Of a stretch of 64,000 nucleotides of DNA, positions 24,779 to 33,013 are shown piece by piece. Origin of the DNA: Pedobacter steynii. GTDB taxonomy: Bacteria > Bacteroidota > Bacteroidia > Sphingobacteriales > Sphingobacteriaceae. Position 1 is the first letter of the stretch. Every line of letters starts with the position of its first letter. A model generated the notes under the pieces. The model did no database searches. It saw nothing but the letters and a program-made list of their open reading frames with translations, and was not told where the DNA came from. The stretch lies in NCBI RefSeq assembly GCF_900103665.1, contig NZ_FNGY01000005.1, positions 92,325 through 156,324 on the forward strand, given 5' to 3'. Position numbers and translations under genes: made by a program.

Positions 24779-27172
24779 TTAAAATTTATAGGTTAGGCTA
24801 CCTACCACACTTCTTAACCGTTGAGGGTTAACGGTGGTATAACCCACCCAGTATTTTTTATCTGTAATGTTGTCTACCTTAAGACCAATTCTGAATTTTG
24901 GATGGTCATAAAAGGTGCTGGCATTAAGAACGGTAAAAGCAGGCAAGATAAAAGCACCGGCAGATTTGCTGTTCAGGACTTTGTTGTCGCTGGCATAATT
25001 CCCTCCAAAGCCAAAACCAAGGCCTTTGAGGAAGTTGTCAGGTAAATGGTAGTTTATCCATAGGTTCGCGGCATATGGCGAAGCTGCAGTTCCCGGACGC
25101 AGTCCTTCTACATCCGGATCCCCAGCCTTTGTGAGTTTGGAGTCGTTGTAGCTGAATCCGGCAATGATGTTTAAACCTTTTGCAGGGCTGGCGACCAATT
25201 CCAGTTCAAACCCTTTGTTTTCCTGGGTGCCATCCTGGATCTTTAAATTTGCGTTGTCTGTTCCTCCTCTATAAGGTCTCACGATGTCTTTTACTTTGAT
25301 GTCGTAATAGCTTAAAGTTCCGCTAAGTTTTCCGTTAAAGAGGTCCATCTTTATCCCGCCTTCTATTTGGTTTGCCTCTTCGGGCTTGAGTGCTTTCGAT
25401 TCGAAGTTGGTTCCGGGAACGTTGTTGAAACCATTCTGATAGTTTGCAAAAAGTGAAAGCTGATCTTTCAATAGTTGGTAAACAAGTCCGAATTTTGGAG
25501 AGAATTGCGTTTGTTTATAAGGATCACTTGCTTTTTCGCCCTTGTCGTTGAAACTTCCTTTATGCTCAAAACGATCTACCCGGATGGCCGCTAAAGCCAT
25601 AAATTGGTCGGTGATGTTAAACACATCAGAAACGTAGGCGCTATAAGTGTTGGTTTTGTAGATGTCGGGATAAGGGGTAAAGCCCAGGGCATAAGTCGCT
25701 TCCATATTGTTCCTGTTGAAGCTGTCGTATACCGGGCCTGAAGTAATTCCTGTTGAAATTTCATCATATTTTTTACTAAGAAAATGTTGATCTGAGTTGA
25801 TTCTCAGGAAATCGAGTCCGACTACAAACCTGTTTCTATGTCCTCCGATATTAAAATCGGCATTGAAGTTTTGCTGGATCTCCAATACATTCATTTTACT
25901 GTTTCTTGTAGACTGGTCCTCTCGCGAAAGGATGTTCCCGGGCATCAGATAAAAATAAGGAGAGAAGCCGTTTGAATAGCTATTGGTATTGGTAATGTTT
26001 GTTTGTGAAGTCCAGGAGTCCGAAAATTTGTATTCCATGGAACCAAAAAGATTGGTGCTTCTGGATTGTTGGGTCAGGTCATCTGAGAAATAAGATTTTT
26101 TATAATCTACATTCAGCTTATCGGCACGGTCTACACCGAGTGCAGCTACAGATTGCTGCCAGGGGAAGAAAAAGATCTGTTTGCCTGTGTTTTTACCGCT
26201 ATAGATTTCTGCATCGAAGAGAAAAGACAACCGGTCGCTGGCTTTATAAGAAAGGCTTGGTGCCAGCACAAAACTTTTATCAAAGCCCCGGTCCTGGAAG
26301 GAGCCTTCATAGTTGTATGCTGCATTTACCCGGAATAATGTAGTTTTGGCAGTGTCGAGTGGGGTGTTGAAATCTACACTTAGCCGGTTAAAATCATAGC
26401 TGCCGGCTGCATAAGTTATTTCTCCGCCGATTTGATCGTAGGGTTTTTTAGTGACCCTGTTGATCAGGCCACCATACGAGGTTAGCGTGCTTCCAAAAAG
26501 GGTTGCTGAAGGACCTTTGATGACCTCTATGCGTTCAAGGTTTGCAGCGTCAATCCTGCTGGTTACATTGCCCGCAATGCCGTTTCTAAGTTTGCTTTGT
26601 GTGATGAAGCCCCTCAGGTTATAATAAGAACCGCCATCTCCGCCACGCCCGGTGGCTTCCCACATTTTTTGCAGGCCCGGAGCATTTCTGGTGGCATCAT
26701 CTATGGAGAAAGAAAGCTGATCGGCCATTAATTCTTTAGAGATGGAGCTGTAAACCTGTGGGTTCTCCAAATTCCGGAGTGGCATCTTTGATACATATGT
26801 ACTCTTTTTTGTCGCGTACTTGTTGGTTTTGTTGCTGTTAATATTGATCTCTTTTAGCTGACCGGAATTCTCGGTGATGATAAAATCCACGGTCAGGTCT
26901 TCTCCGGGAAGAACTTTAATGGTTTTTTCTATCGGATTTGAGCCGACTGCAGTGGCGCGGAGTACATAACTGCCGGGCTTAACACGGGGAATGCTATAGT
27001 TTCCGCTCTGGTCGCTAAGGTTGCCTTGTCCTTTGTTTTTTAGGCCTACGCTGATGTAGGCTGCGGCTTGTCCATCTGAGGTGGTGATTTTCCCCTTTAC
27101 GGTGGAGAATTGCTGTGCACTTAAGGTCATGCTGAAAAACAGCAGATTTAAGGAAAGTAGAAGTTTATACAT
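24779..27172 (-). CDS. TonB-dependent siderophore receptor
   Basis: This protein of about 797 residues has a signal peptide (MYKLLLSLNLLFFSMTLSAQ) and a carboxypeptidase-D-like regulatory domain (about 20-105, VKGKITTSDGQAAAYISVGL). The plug domain (about 120-240) contains DDATRNAPGLQ, YYNLRGF and IEVIKGPSATLFGS, typical of FhuA/TIGR01783 siderophore receptors. The long barrel ends RSVVGSLTYKF. The ATG at 27172 is preferred over the TTG two codons earlier because it gives a standard signal peptide. Two palindromic sites lie upstream and could be iron-responsive operators. The ligand is probably a ferric siderophore. No biosynthesis genes are nearby. Confidence 0.94.
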   Translation of the reverse strand: MYKLLLSLNLLFFSMTLSAQQFSTVKGKITTSDGQAAAYISVGLKNKGQGNLSDQSGNYSIPRVKPGSYVLRATAVGSNPIEKTIKVLPGEDLTVDFIITENSGQLKEININSNKTNKYATKKSTYVSKMPLRNLENPQVYSSISKELMADQLSFSIDDATRNAPGLQKMWEATGRGGDGGSYYNLRGFITQSKLRNGIAGNVTSRIDAANLERIEVIKGPSATLFGSTLTSYGGLINRVTKKPYDQIGGEITYAAGSYDFNRLSVDFNTPLDTAKTTLFRVNAAYNYEGSFQDRGFDKSFVLAPSLSYKASDRLSFLFDAEIYSGKNTGKQIFFFPWQQSVAALGVDRADKLNVDYKKSYFSDDLTQQSRSTNLFGSMEYKFSDSWTSQTNITNTNSYSNGFSPYFYLMPGNILSREDQSTRNSKMNVLEIQQNFNADFNIGGHRNRFVVGLDFLRINSDQHFLSKKYDEISTGITSGPVYDSFNRNNMEATYALGFTPYPDIYKTNTYSAYVSDVFNITDQFMALAAIRVDRFEHKGSFNDKGEKASDPYKQTQFSPKFGLVYQLLKDQLSLFANYQNGFNNVPGTNFESKALKPEEANQIEGGIKMDLFNGKLSGTLSYYDIKVKDIVRPYRGGTDNANLKIQDGTQENKGFELELVASPAKGLNIIAGFSYNDSKLTKAGDPDVEGLRPGTAASPYAANLWINYHLPDNFLKGLGFGFGGNYASDNKVLNSKSAGAFILPAFTVLNASTFYDHPKFRIGLKVDNITDKKYWVGYTTVNPQRLRSVVGSLTYKF

Positions 27173-27182
27173 GTTCAATTAA

Positions 27183-27199
27183 TTTAGATTAGTTCTAAA
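27183..27199. promoter_or_regulatory. Palindromic operator-like site 1 (TTTAGA-N5-TCTAAA)
   Basis: Perfect 6-base inverted arms surround a 5-base spacer, starting 10 bases upstream of the TonB receptor ATG. The form resembles Fur/DtxR-type metal-regulator boxes. A protein bound here would also block the ribosome-binding region of the gene. Confidence 0.55.
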
Positions 27200-27240
27200 C
27201 AAGCGCAAAGTAGCAGATGATTTTTTGGTAATCCAAATTA

Positions 27241-27257
27241 TTTTGAATAATTCTAAA
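27241..27257. promoter_or_regulatory. Palindromic operator-like site 2 (TTTTGA-N5-TCTAAA)
   Basis: This has the same 17-base layout as site 1 with one arm mismatch. The two centres are 58 bases apart. A pair of sites upstream of a siderophore receptor fits metal-dependent repression, though the regulator is not identified. Confidence 0.5.
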
Positions 27258-27384
27258 TAATAAAGGTGTTGCAAAGCGTGGACTTTTTTTGCAGTCGTTC
27301 CTGAATAATGGATATTATTTGCGAAAAAGGTTTGTTTGTCTGATATTGTAGTTTAATGGATAAACTTAAAGATAAAAACAACAG

Positions 27385-27597
27385 ATGGATTGGAAATACT
27401 TTCTAGGTGGGTTGGGCTTGTTCCTGGTCGCTTATTTTTTGTACAGAGCAATTGAAGGACTGACTCTTTCTAACAGAACAGCTGTGAAACATTTTGTGGC
27501 AAGGAAGTATGTTGCGATCTGGGCTTTTATCATTTTATGTGTTGTAATGGGGATATCGGCTATCGCCAGGTCGTTCGGGATGCTCATCGAATTGTGA
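27385..27597 (+). CDS. Small two-helix membrane protein, unknown function
   Basis: The 70-residue protein has two hydrophobic helices (about residues 4-20, FLGGLGLFLVAYFLYRA, and 44-62, IWAFIILCVVMGISAI). A basic loop between them (NRTAVKHFVARKY) probably faces the cytoplasm. I do not recognise the family. It is encoded divergently from the TonB receptor and shares the region holding the two palindromic sites, so it may be co-regulated by iron. That is only positional evidence. Confidence 0.6.
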   Translation: MDWKYFLGGLGLFLVAYFLYRAIEGLTLSNRTAVKHFVARKYVAIWAFIILCVVMGISAIARSFGMLIEL

Positions 27598-27819
27598 ATG
27601 CTGAACCATAGACTATTTACTTTTATAAATGCGATGTTGTTTTTTGCATGAAAAGAAATAGTAGTAATGTTATTTTTTTACGTTTTATGGTGGTATGTGG
27701 TTGATAATTAAATATATAGGAGTGATTTGTTTCGGCTTATTATAATTACTGCTATTAGAAATGATTTTTTAGAAGAATCTATTGTATTTTTAGAAAATTA
27801 AATATATCCTGATAGTTGT

Positions 27820-28635
27820 ATGAAAATTAACCTAAAAAAGAACATTTTAGCCATTTCTGTAGCCCTCTTCAGCTTCAGTGCAATGGGACAAACCAATAGT
27901 TTTCCAGTAAGCGGCAATGTAGGAATAGGAGTTACTGCTCCGGCGGATCTGCTGGAAATAAATTCAGGAACAGTAAGAAAAGGGATTACGATTAAAGGTG
28001 ATGGCACATCAGGTGTGTTTAACGATCTCGTATTTACGATGAATACCAAGCCAGCTCCTGCTTTGCATAAGGTAAACACCTGGATCATGAGCCATCGGAA
28101 AGATGGATATTTTACCAATAGTCCGATCGGAGAATCTTCTCTGGAATTTTATGCGTTGCGAACCAATAGTTATTATGCTCCCTTAAGTTTTAAATCCAAT
28201 GGAGATGTTATCCTGGTTTCCAATAGGAATGCGGTTTCGGGTAATGTGGCTATAGGCACAACTGATACCAAAGGTTATAAACTGGCAGTAAATGGGAATA
28301 TTAGTGCAAAAGAAATTAAAGTTGAAGCTACGGTATGGCCTGATTATGTATTTGATGCTGGTCATCAGGTTCTATCACTTCGGGAGCTGGAAGATTATAT
28401 TAAGCTCCATAAACACTTGCCTGAAATCCCCTCTGCTGCCGAAGTAAAAAAAGACGGAATTGCCTTAGGAGAAATGAATAAAATGCTCTTAAAGAAAATA
28501 GAGGAATTGACATTGTATCTCATTGAAAAGGACAAGGAAATATCGCAACTTAGAAACCAACAATTAAAAATTGAAGATCAGGAGAGCCGTATAAAAAGAC
28601 TTGAACGATTACTTGAGAAATCAGCTGAACAATAG
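27820..28635 (+). CDS. Secreted tail-fibre-like protein with conserved C-terminal coiled coil
   Basis: The 271-residue protein has a signal peptide (to AMGQ). Beta-repeat segments GNVGIGVTAPADLLEI and GNVAIGTTDTKGYKLAVNGNI are typical of phage-tail-like trimeric fibres in Bacteroidota. The C-terminal block KEIKVEATVWPDYVF, KHLPEIPSAAEV and GEMNKMLLKKIEELTLYLI ends in a coiled coil (about 215-268) and probably drives trimerisation. The same block closes the protein at 47720-48664. It sits directly before an RHS protein in an A/T-rich island and may be a surface-exposed accessory. No prophage genes are present. Its function is unknown. Confidence 0.82.
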   Translation: MKINLKKNILAISVALFSFSAMGQTNSFPVSGNVGIGVTAPADLLEINSGTVRKGITIKGDGTSGVFNDLVFTMNTKPAPALHKVNTWIMSHRKDGYFTNSPIGESSLEFYALRTNSYYAPLSFKSNGDVILVSNRNAVSGNVAIGTTDTKGYKLAVNGNISAKEIKVEATVWPDYVFDAGHQVLSLRELEDYIKLHKHLPEIPSAAEVKKDGIALGEMNKMLLKKIEELTLYLIEKDKEISQLRNQQLKIEDQESRIKRLERLLEKSAEQ

Positions 28636-28690
28636 TTGAGCTGATCCCAGATCAATATTACCAATACCATATTCGAATACAGACAAAAAA

Positions 28691-31600
28691 ATGAAGATCA
28701 AATTAATGCTCCCGGGGCTGCTACTTTTACTCGCGATTGGACCTATTTATGCACAACAGCCAGATATCGAAGTTAGCAGTTATACTAAACAGAAAACAAT
28801 TAGTGCGTCAAGAAGTGTAACCCTTAAACCCGGTTTTCATGTTCCTGCGGGAGATACACTCCGGGTCTTCATCGATGGAGGGCTTCAGCATTGTGTCGAT
28901 CAAATCTTTCAGCCAAGTGCTTACCAAAATTATATCCTGACCCGAACTTTCAAAGTTCCAAATGTGACTGCGGAAAATATTGGAGTTATACGCAAAACCT
29001 GCGAAGAAAATCAGGTGATCCAGTATTTCGATGGTCTCGGTAGACCTGTTCAAATGATCAATGTTCATGGAAGTCCAACCTTTCGCGACCTGATTACGCC
29101 GGTTGCCTATGATGCTTTTGGACGGGAGGAGAAAAAATATTTGCCTTACTCAGGAACATTGGCGACAAGTAACGGAAGCTATAAACCTGACGCGTTGACG
29201 GAGCAAAATTCCTTTTATACCACTCCGGGAACAACGACTGGCTGGGCTGCCCCAGGGGTAACGGCTATCCCTAATACGGCCTTTTCTAAAACGATCTTTG
29301 AAGCTTCGCCTTTAAACAGGGTGTTGGAACAGGGAGCTCCGGGAGCTGCATGGCAACCTGCAGCGACGAGAACCACGACTGGGAGAACAGTTGCAGTCAG
29401 TTATGGGAGTAATAACGATCTGATCGATTATGCCACAACGGGCCTTGCGGTTAGGTTATATAGCGCCTCACCTGTTTTGGCTGAAGCCTATAAGAGGACC
29501 TTATCTGGTACTGGTTATTATGGGGCTAATCAGCTTTATGTGACCATTAGTAAAGATGAAAACTGGACTACCGCTGACGGAAAGGCAGGAACGGTAGAGG
29601 AATATAAGGATAAAGAGGGAAGAGTGGTGTTGAAAAGGTTGTTTAATAAGTCAGGAACAACGATACAAGTGTTGTCTACTTATTATGTTTATGACGACTT
29701 TGGAAATCTAAGCTTTGTATTGCCTCCTGGAGCTAATCCGGATGCGATCATCGTGCCTACCCAGGATGTGCTCGATAATTTTTGTTATCAATATCGTTAT
29801 GATGGCAGAAAGAGACTAATAGAAAAGAGGTTGCCTGGAAAAGGCTGGGAATTTCTATTGTACAATAAACTGGATCAAGTGGTGGCTACCCAGGATGCAT
29901 CACAGAGAGCGAAGGCACCCCAGGAATATATGTTTACTAAATATGATGCTTTGGGACGGGTAGTGTTAACAGGGATCTGCAGTCCCCCTGGAAGTGTAGC
30001 TAATATTTCTCAGCGTGAAGTTTTTCAGTCTGTCTTAGATAGAGATACTGTGCTTTGGGAGGAGCGTGTTGAGTCGGGTAATGGTTATAATGGACTGAGT
30101 AGCCCTCACAACAGTTTTATTACGACCATATTAGCAATTAATTATTATGATGACTATTCCGTTCCAGGATTACCGACTATTCCACCATATAATCTTTCAG
30201 GTAGTTATAGTAAGATGTTGAAGGGGCTTCCAACTGTAAGTCGTATCAATGTTCTGGGTACTAATCATATGTTATGGAATGTCCAATATTATGATGATGA
30301 AGGCCGGGTAGTGAAGACACTTCAGCAGCACTATAAGGGAGGAGAAGTTAGCCCTGATAATTATGATGAAGTAACCAATACTTACAATTTCCCCGGAGAG
30401 CTGGTTAATAGTACCAGAAAGCATTTTGTTTTAGGAGCAGAGAAACTATATGTTTATAATGAACTTGCCTATGACCATCAGGGGCGAAAAACAGATACTA
30501 AACAAAAGACCGGAGATAATTCAGCAACGACTAATCCAATGATTGTCCTGTCCAGAACTAACTATAATGAAGTTGGTCAGGTAACTAGTAAAGAACTGCA
30601 TAGCACCAATGATGGAGCTAGTTTTGCCCAGAAGGTGGACTATGTTTATAATCCCAGAGGCTGGATAGAAAGGACCTCTGCACCTCTATTTGCAACTGAA
30701 TTGAAATATGAAAAGGATTCCGCAGGACTAATTCCACAATATAACGGAAACATCAGCATGCAGAAATGGGGTATAAATACCGGACTATCCAAGGCTTATA
30801 CTTACACTTACGACAAGTTGAATCGTCTGAATAGTGGGGTTAGTACCGGCAATAACAACGAACAGATCGGATATGATGTGATGGGGAATATTACCAGCCT
30901 GCAACGTCATTCCGCAAATACTCTAATTGATCAGTTGACATACAGTTACGCTGGGAATAAATTAAATACGGTTACCGATGAGAATACTAGCAATACGGAT
31001 GTTAGTTTCCAGCTACCTGGTGCTACTTCCTATACTTATGATTTAAATGGGAACATGATTTCCCGAAGTAATGCGAGCTATGCAGGAAATAATTTGGCAG
31101 GAATTACCTATAATATATTGAATCTCCCTGCAACGGTTAATGCCAATGGAGCCTTGATTGCTTATGGTTATGACGCAAATGGCGGCAAACTAAGGAAACA
31201 GGTTACAGGTGCTGTAAATTCATTTAATGAGTATATTAGTGGTATCCAATACGAAGATGGGGTAATGAAATTTGTGAGTACAGAAGCTGGAAGGGTTGTT
31301 CGCAATAGTGCCACAAATTACAGTTATGAGTATGCGCTGAGTGATCACCTTGGAAATGGACGGTTGTACTTTGATATGAATGCTGGGGTTGCAAGAAAAA
31401 TTCAGGAGACAGATTATTATCCTTTTGGACTTGGCATACAAGGAACACTTTCAGGGATCGAGAACAAGTATCAGTATAATGGGAAAGAGAAGCAGGATCA
31501 GGAAAAGATGTATGATTATGGGGCAAGGTTCTATGATCCGGTAATAGGCCGCTGGAACGTCGTAGACCCGTTGGCTGAACTTGATAGAAAGACTAGTTCT

Positions 31601-32353
31601 TATGTCTATGTCTTTAATAATCCACTTAGATTCATTGATCCTTCGGGTATGAAGGGAGAGTCAACGCATACTGATAAGTTCGGTAATGTCCTAGCGGTGT
31701 ATAATGATGGAGATTTAGGCGTTTATAAACATGACGACGCAAAAACGAAAAAGGATATAGAAGAAAAGCCAAAAGCAAGTACTTCCCGTGGTGGGAAGAA
31801 AATGGGGGAAACATTAATGTGGAATTCCTTTACAGAGTTTGATGGAAGTGAAGATCCAGCTGGAAAGATTGACTTTGGCTCATTTCAGGCAAGGGGCTGG
31901 TTAGATCGCTTTAATAATAGTATTGAGGGTGCAACTGATAATCTTGGAAATTATCTGGGCAGGATGCACTATGCAATCAATGGTGGTGGAAATGACCCAT
32001 ATGACTATAAAACTCAAAATGGAGGGGGAATGTATGCCGGATCTCAGATTTCAGAAGGGGTATATGTATCAGCCCGAGATGTAGGCAATTTTGCTGCTGG
32101 AAGGGCCGCAGCGATTACTGGTCAATCTAAGTTAGATTTTATGCTTACGGCCGGTGGATTCAATTTATCAGGCAACAGCAAATTTGGGATCGTCTTCAGG
32201 ACTACATATTGGCAGAATGAAGCTCGAAAAATCGGGGCACCTGCATTTGGAGAACACCCAGGCTCAAATTTCTTTCAGCGATTAGGTTATGAAAATGTAA
32301 CCACAAGTCAGGGTATGATGAAAAATAGTAAAAGAATATGGGATCTAAGATAA
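28691..32353 (+). CDS. RHS repeat-associated core protein with C-terminal toxin-like domain
   Basis: This 1220-residue secreted protein has a signal peptide (to IYAQQ). A DUF6443-type N-terminal module (ILTRTFKVP, IQYFDGLGRPVQ) precedes many YD repeats (YDALGRVVLTG, YNEVGQVTSK, YDVMGNITSL). The RHS core ends at residues 959-987, DPLAELDRKTSSYVYVFNN to DPSGM. In polymorphic toxins the shell is cut just after this point. The remaining 233 residues vary between strains; here NDPYDYKTQ and SARDVGNFAAGRAAA recall polymorphic-toxin-type-44-like domains, a tentative assignment. The downstream lipoprotein gene overlaps its stop by 16 bases, as expected for an immunity partner. Base composition is A/T-rich, suggesting transfer. 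Confidence 0.88.
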   Translation: MKIKLMLPGLLLLLAIGPIYAQQPDIEVSSYTKQKTISASRSVTLKPGFHVPAGDTLRVFIDGGLQHCVDQIFQPSAYQNYILTRTFKVPNVTAENIGVIRKTCEENQVIQYFDGLGRPVQMINVHGSPTFRDLITPVAYDAFGREEKKYLPYSGTLATSNGSYKPDALTEQNSFYTTPGTTTGWAAPGVTAIPNTAFSKTIFEASPLNRVLEQGAPGAAWQPAATRTTTGRTVAVSYGSNNDLIDYATTGLAVRLYSASPVLAEAYKRTLSGTGYYGANQLYVTISKDENWTTADGKAGTVEEYKDKEGRVVLKRLFNKSGTTIQVLSTYYVYDDFGNLSFVLPPGANPDAIIVPTQDVLDNFCYQYRYDGRKRLIEKRLPGKGWEFLLYNKLDQVVATQDASQRAKAPQEYMFTKYDALGRVVLTGICSPPGSVANISQREVFQSVLDRDTVLWEERVESGNGYNGLSSPHNSFITTILAINYYDDYSVPGLPTIPPYNLSGSYSKMLKGLPTVSRINVLGTNHMLWNVQYYDDEGRVVKTLQQHYKGGEVSPDNYDEVTNTYNFPGELVNSTRKHFVLGAEKLYVYNELAYDHQGRKTDTKQKTGDNSATTNPMIVLSRTNYNEVGQVTSKELHSTNDGASFAQKVDYVYNPRGWIERTSAPLFATELKYEKDSAGLIPQYNGNISMQKWGINTGLSKAYTYTYDKLNRLNSGVSTGNNNEQIGYDVMGNITSLQRHSANTLIDQLTYSYAGNKLNTVTDENTSNTDVSFQLPGATSYTYDLNGNMISRSNASYAGNNLAGITYNILNLPATVNANGALIAYGYDANGGKLRKQVTGAVNSFNEYISGIQYEDGVMKFVSTEAGRVVRNSATNYSYEYALSDHLGNGRLYFDMNAGVARKIQETDYYPFGLGIQGTLSGIENKYQYNGKEKQDQEKMYDYGARFYDPVIGRWNVVDPLAELDRKTSSYVYVFNNPLRFIDPSGMKGESTHTDKFGNVLAVYNDGDLGVYKHDDAKTKKDIEEKPKASTSRGGKKMGETLMWNSFTEFDGSEDPAGKIDFGSFQARGWLDRFNNSIEGATDNLGNYLGRMHYAINGGGNDPYDYKTQNGGGMYAGSQISEGVYVSARDVGNFAAGRAAAITGQSKLDFMLTAGGFNLSGNSKFGIVFRTTYWQNEARKIGAPAFGEHPGSNFFQRLGYENVTTSQGMMKNSKRIWDLR

Positions 32354-32973
32354 ATAAACTGTTTCTACTATTATACTTGTGGTTGTTTGCTGTAGGGTGT
32401 GGACGCCTAGACTTTAATGAAGTTGAAGGGCCCAATGTATTCTATCAGGTTTGCCCTAGTGAACATGATATCATACGTATTAGACGTACGAGCGGAGAAG
32501 GGGCCCCTTCAGTTCAGCTTTTTGATAAAAAAGGGAATCAATTGCAAGAATTCACTATTGCACCTATGGGTGTTTTCCTAGTGAGTTCAATGACAAAGGA
32601 CTCAATACAAATCACCTATTTTGTTGGTCAAAGTGACCTTGAAATGTTTTTGCCGTGGTTCAAAACCAATAGATCAAATCCTGAACGCATTGGCCAATAT
32701 TCAATTCGTTATAGTTATGAAGTTCAAAACGCCCATTTAGTAAATGATGATTCTAAAATAGATTCTCTGGATGTTAATAGAAAAACACGTGTTGTATCTT
32801 TATTCTTTAAAGGAAGTCTAGTCGATACATGGCCTGCGCATTTGTTAATTTTAAGGTCTTCTCAATTGAGGGCTTACGACCCTAATAGTAGGGCGTATAC
32901 CCCTTATACTTTTACCAATGGAGACCTTGCAAAAGATTATCTTGACAAAATTTTAGCTATTTATCATAAGTAA
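32338..32973 (+). CDS. Lipoprotein, candidate immunity protein for the RHS toxin
   Basis: The 211-residue protein starts MGSKINKLFLLLYLWLFAVGC, a lipoprotein signal with the modified cysteine at position 21. The mature part is mainly beta-rich with no recognised domain (FYQVCPSEHDIIRIRRTSGE, YSIRYSYEVQNAHL). Its ATG lies inside the end of the RHS gene (16-base overlap, different frame), so the two are co-translated. Small genes immediately after an RHS toxin tip usually encode immunity proteins. A membrane-anchored lipoprotein would suit a toxin acting in the periplasm or at the envelope. The function is inferred from position alone. Confidence 0.6.
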   Translation: MGSKINKLFLLLYLWLFAVGCGRLDFNEVEGPNVFYQVCPSEHDIIRIRRTSGEGAPSVQLFDKKGNQLQEFTIAPMGVFLVSSMTKDSIQITYFVGQSDLEMFLPWFKTNRSNPERIGQYSIRYSYEVQNAHLVNDDSKIDSLDVNRKTRVVSLFFKGSLVDTWPAHLLILRSSQLRAYDPNSRAYTPYTFTNGDLAKDYLDKILAIYHK

Positions 32974-33013
32974 TGATCAAATCAACTTCCCTGTTTAATT
33001 CTTAACCATTGTA

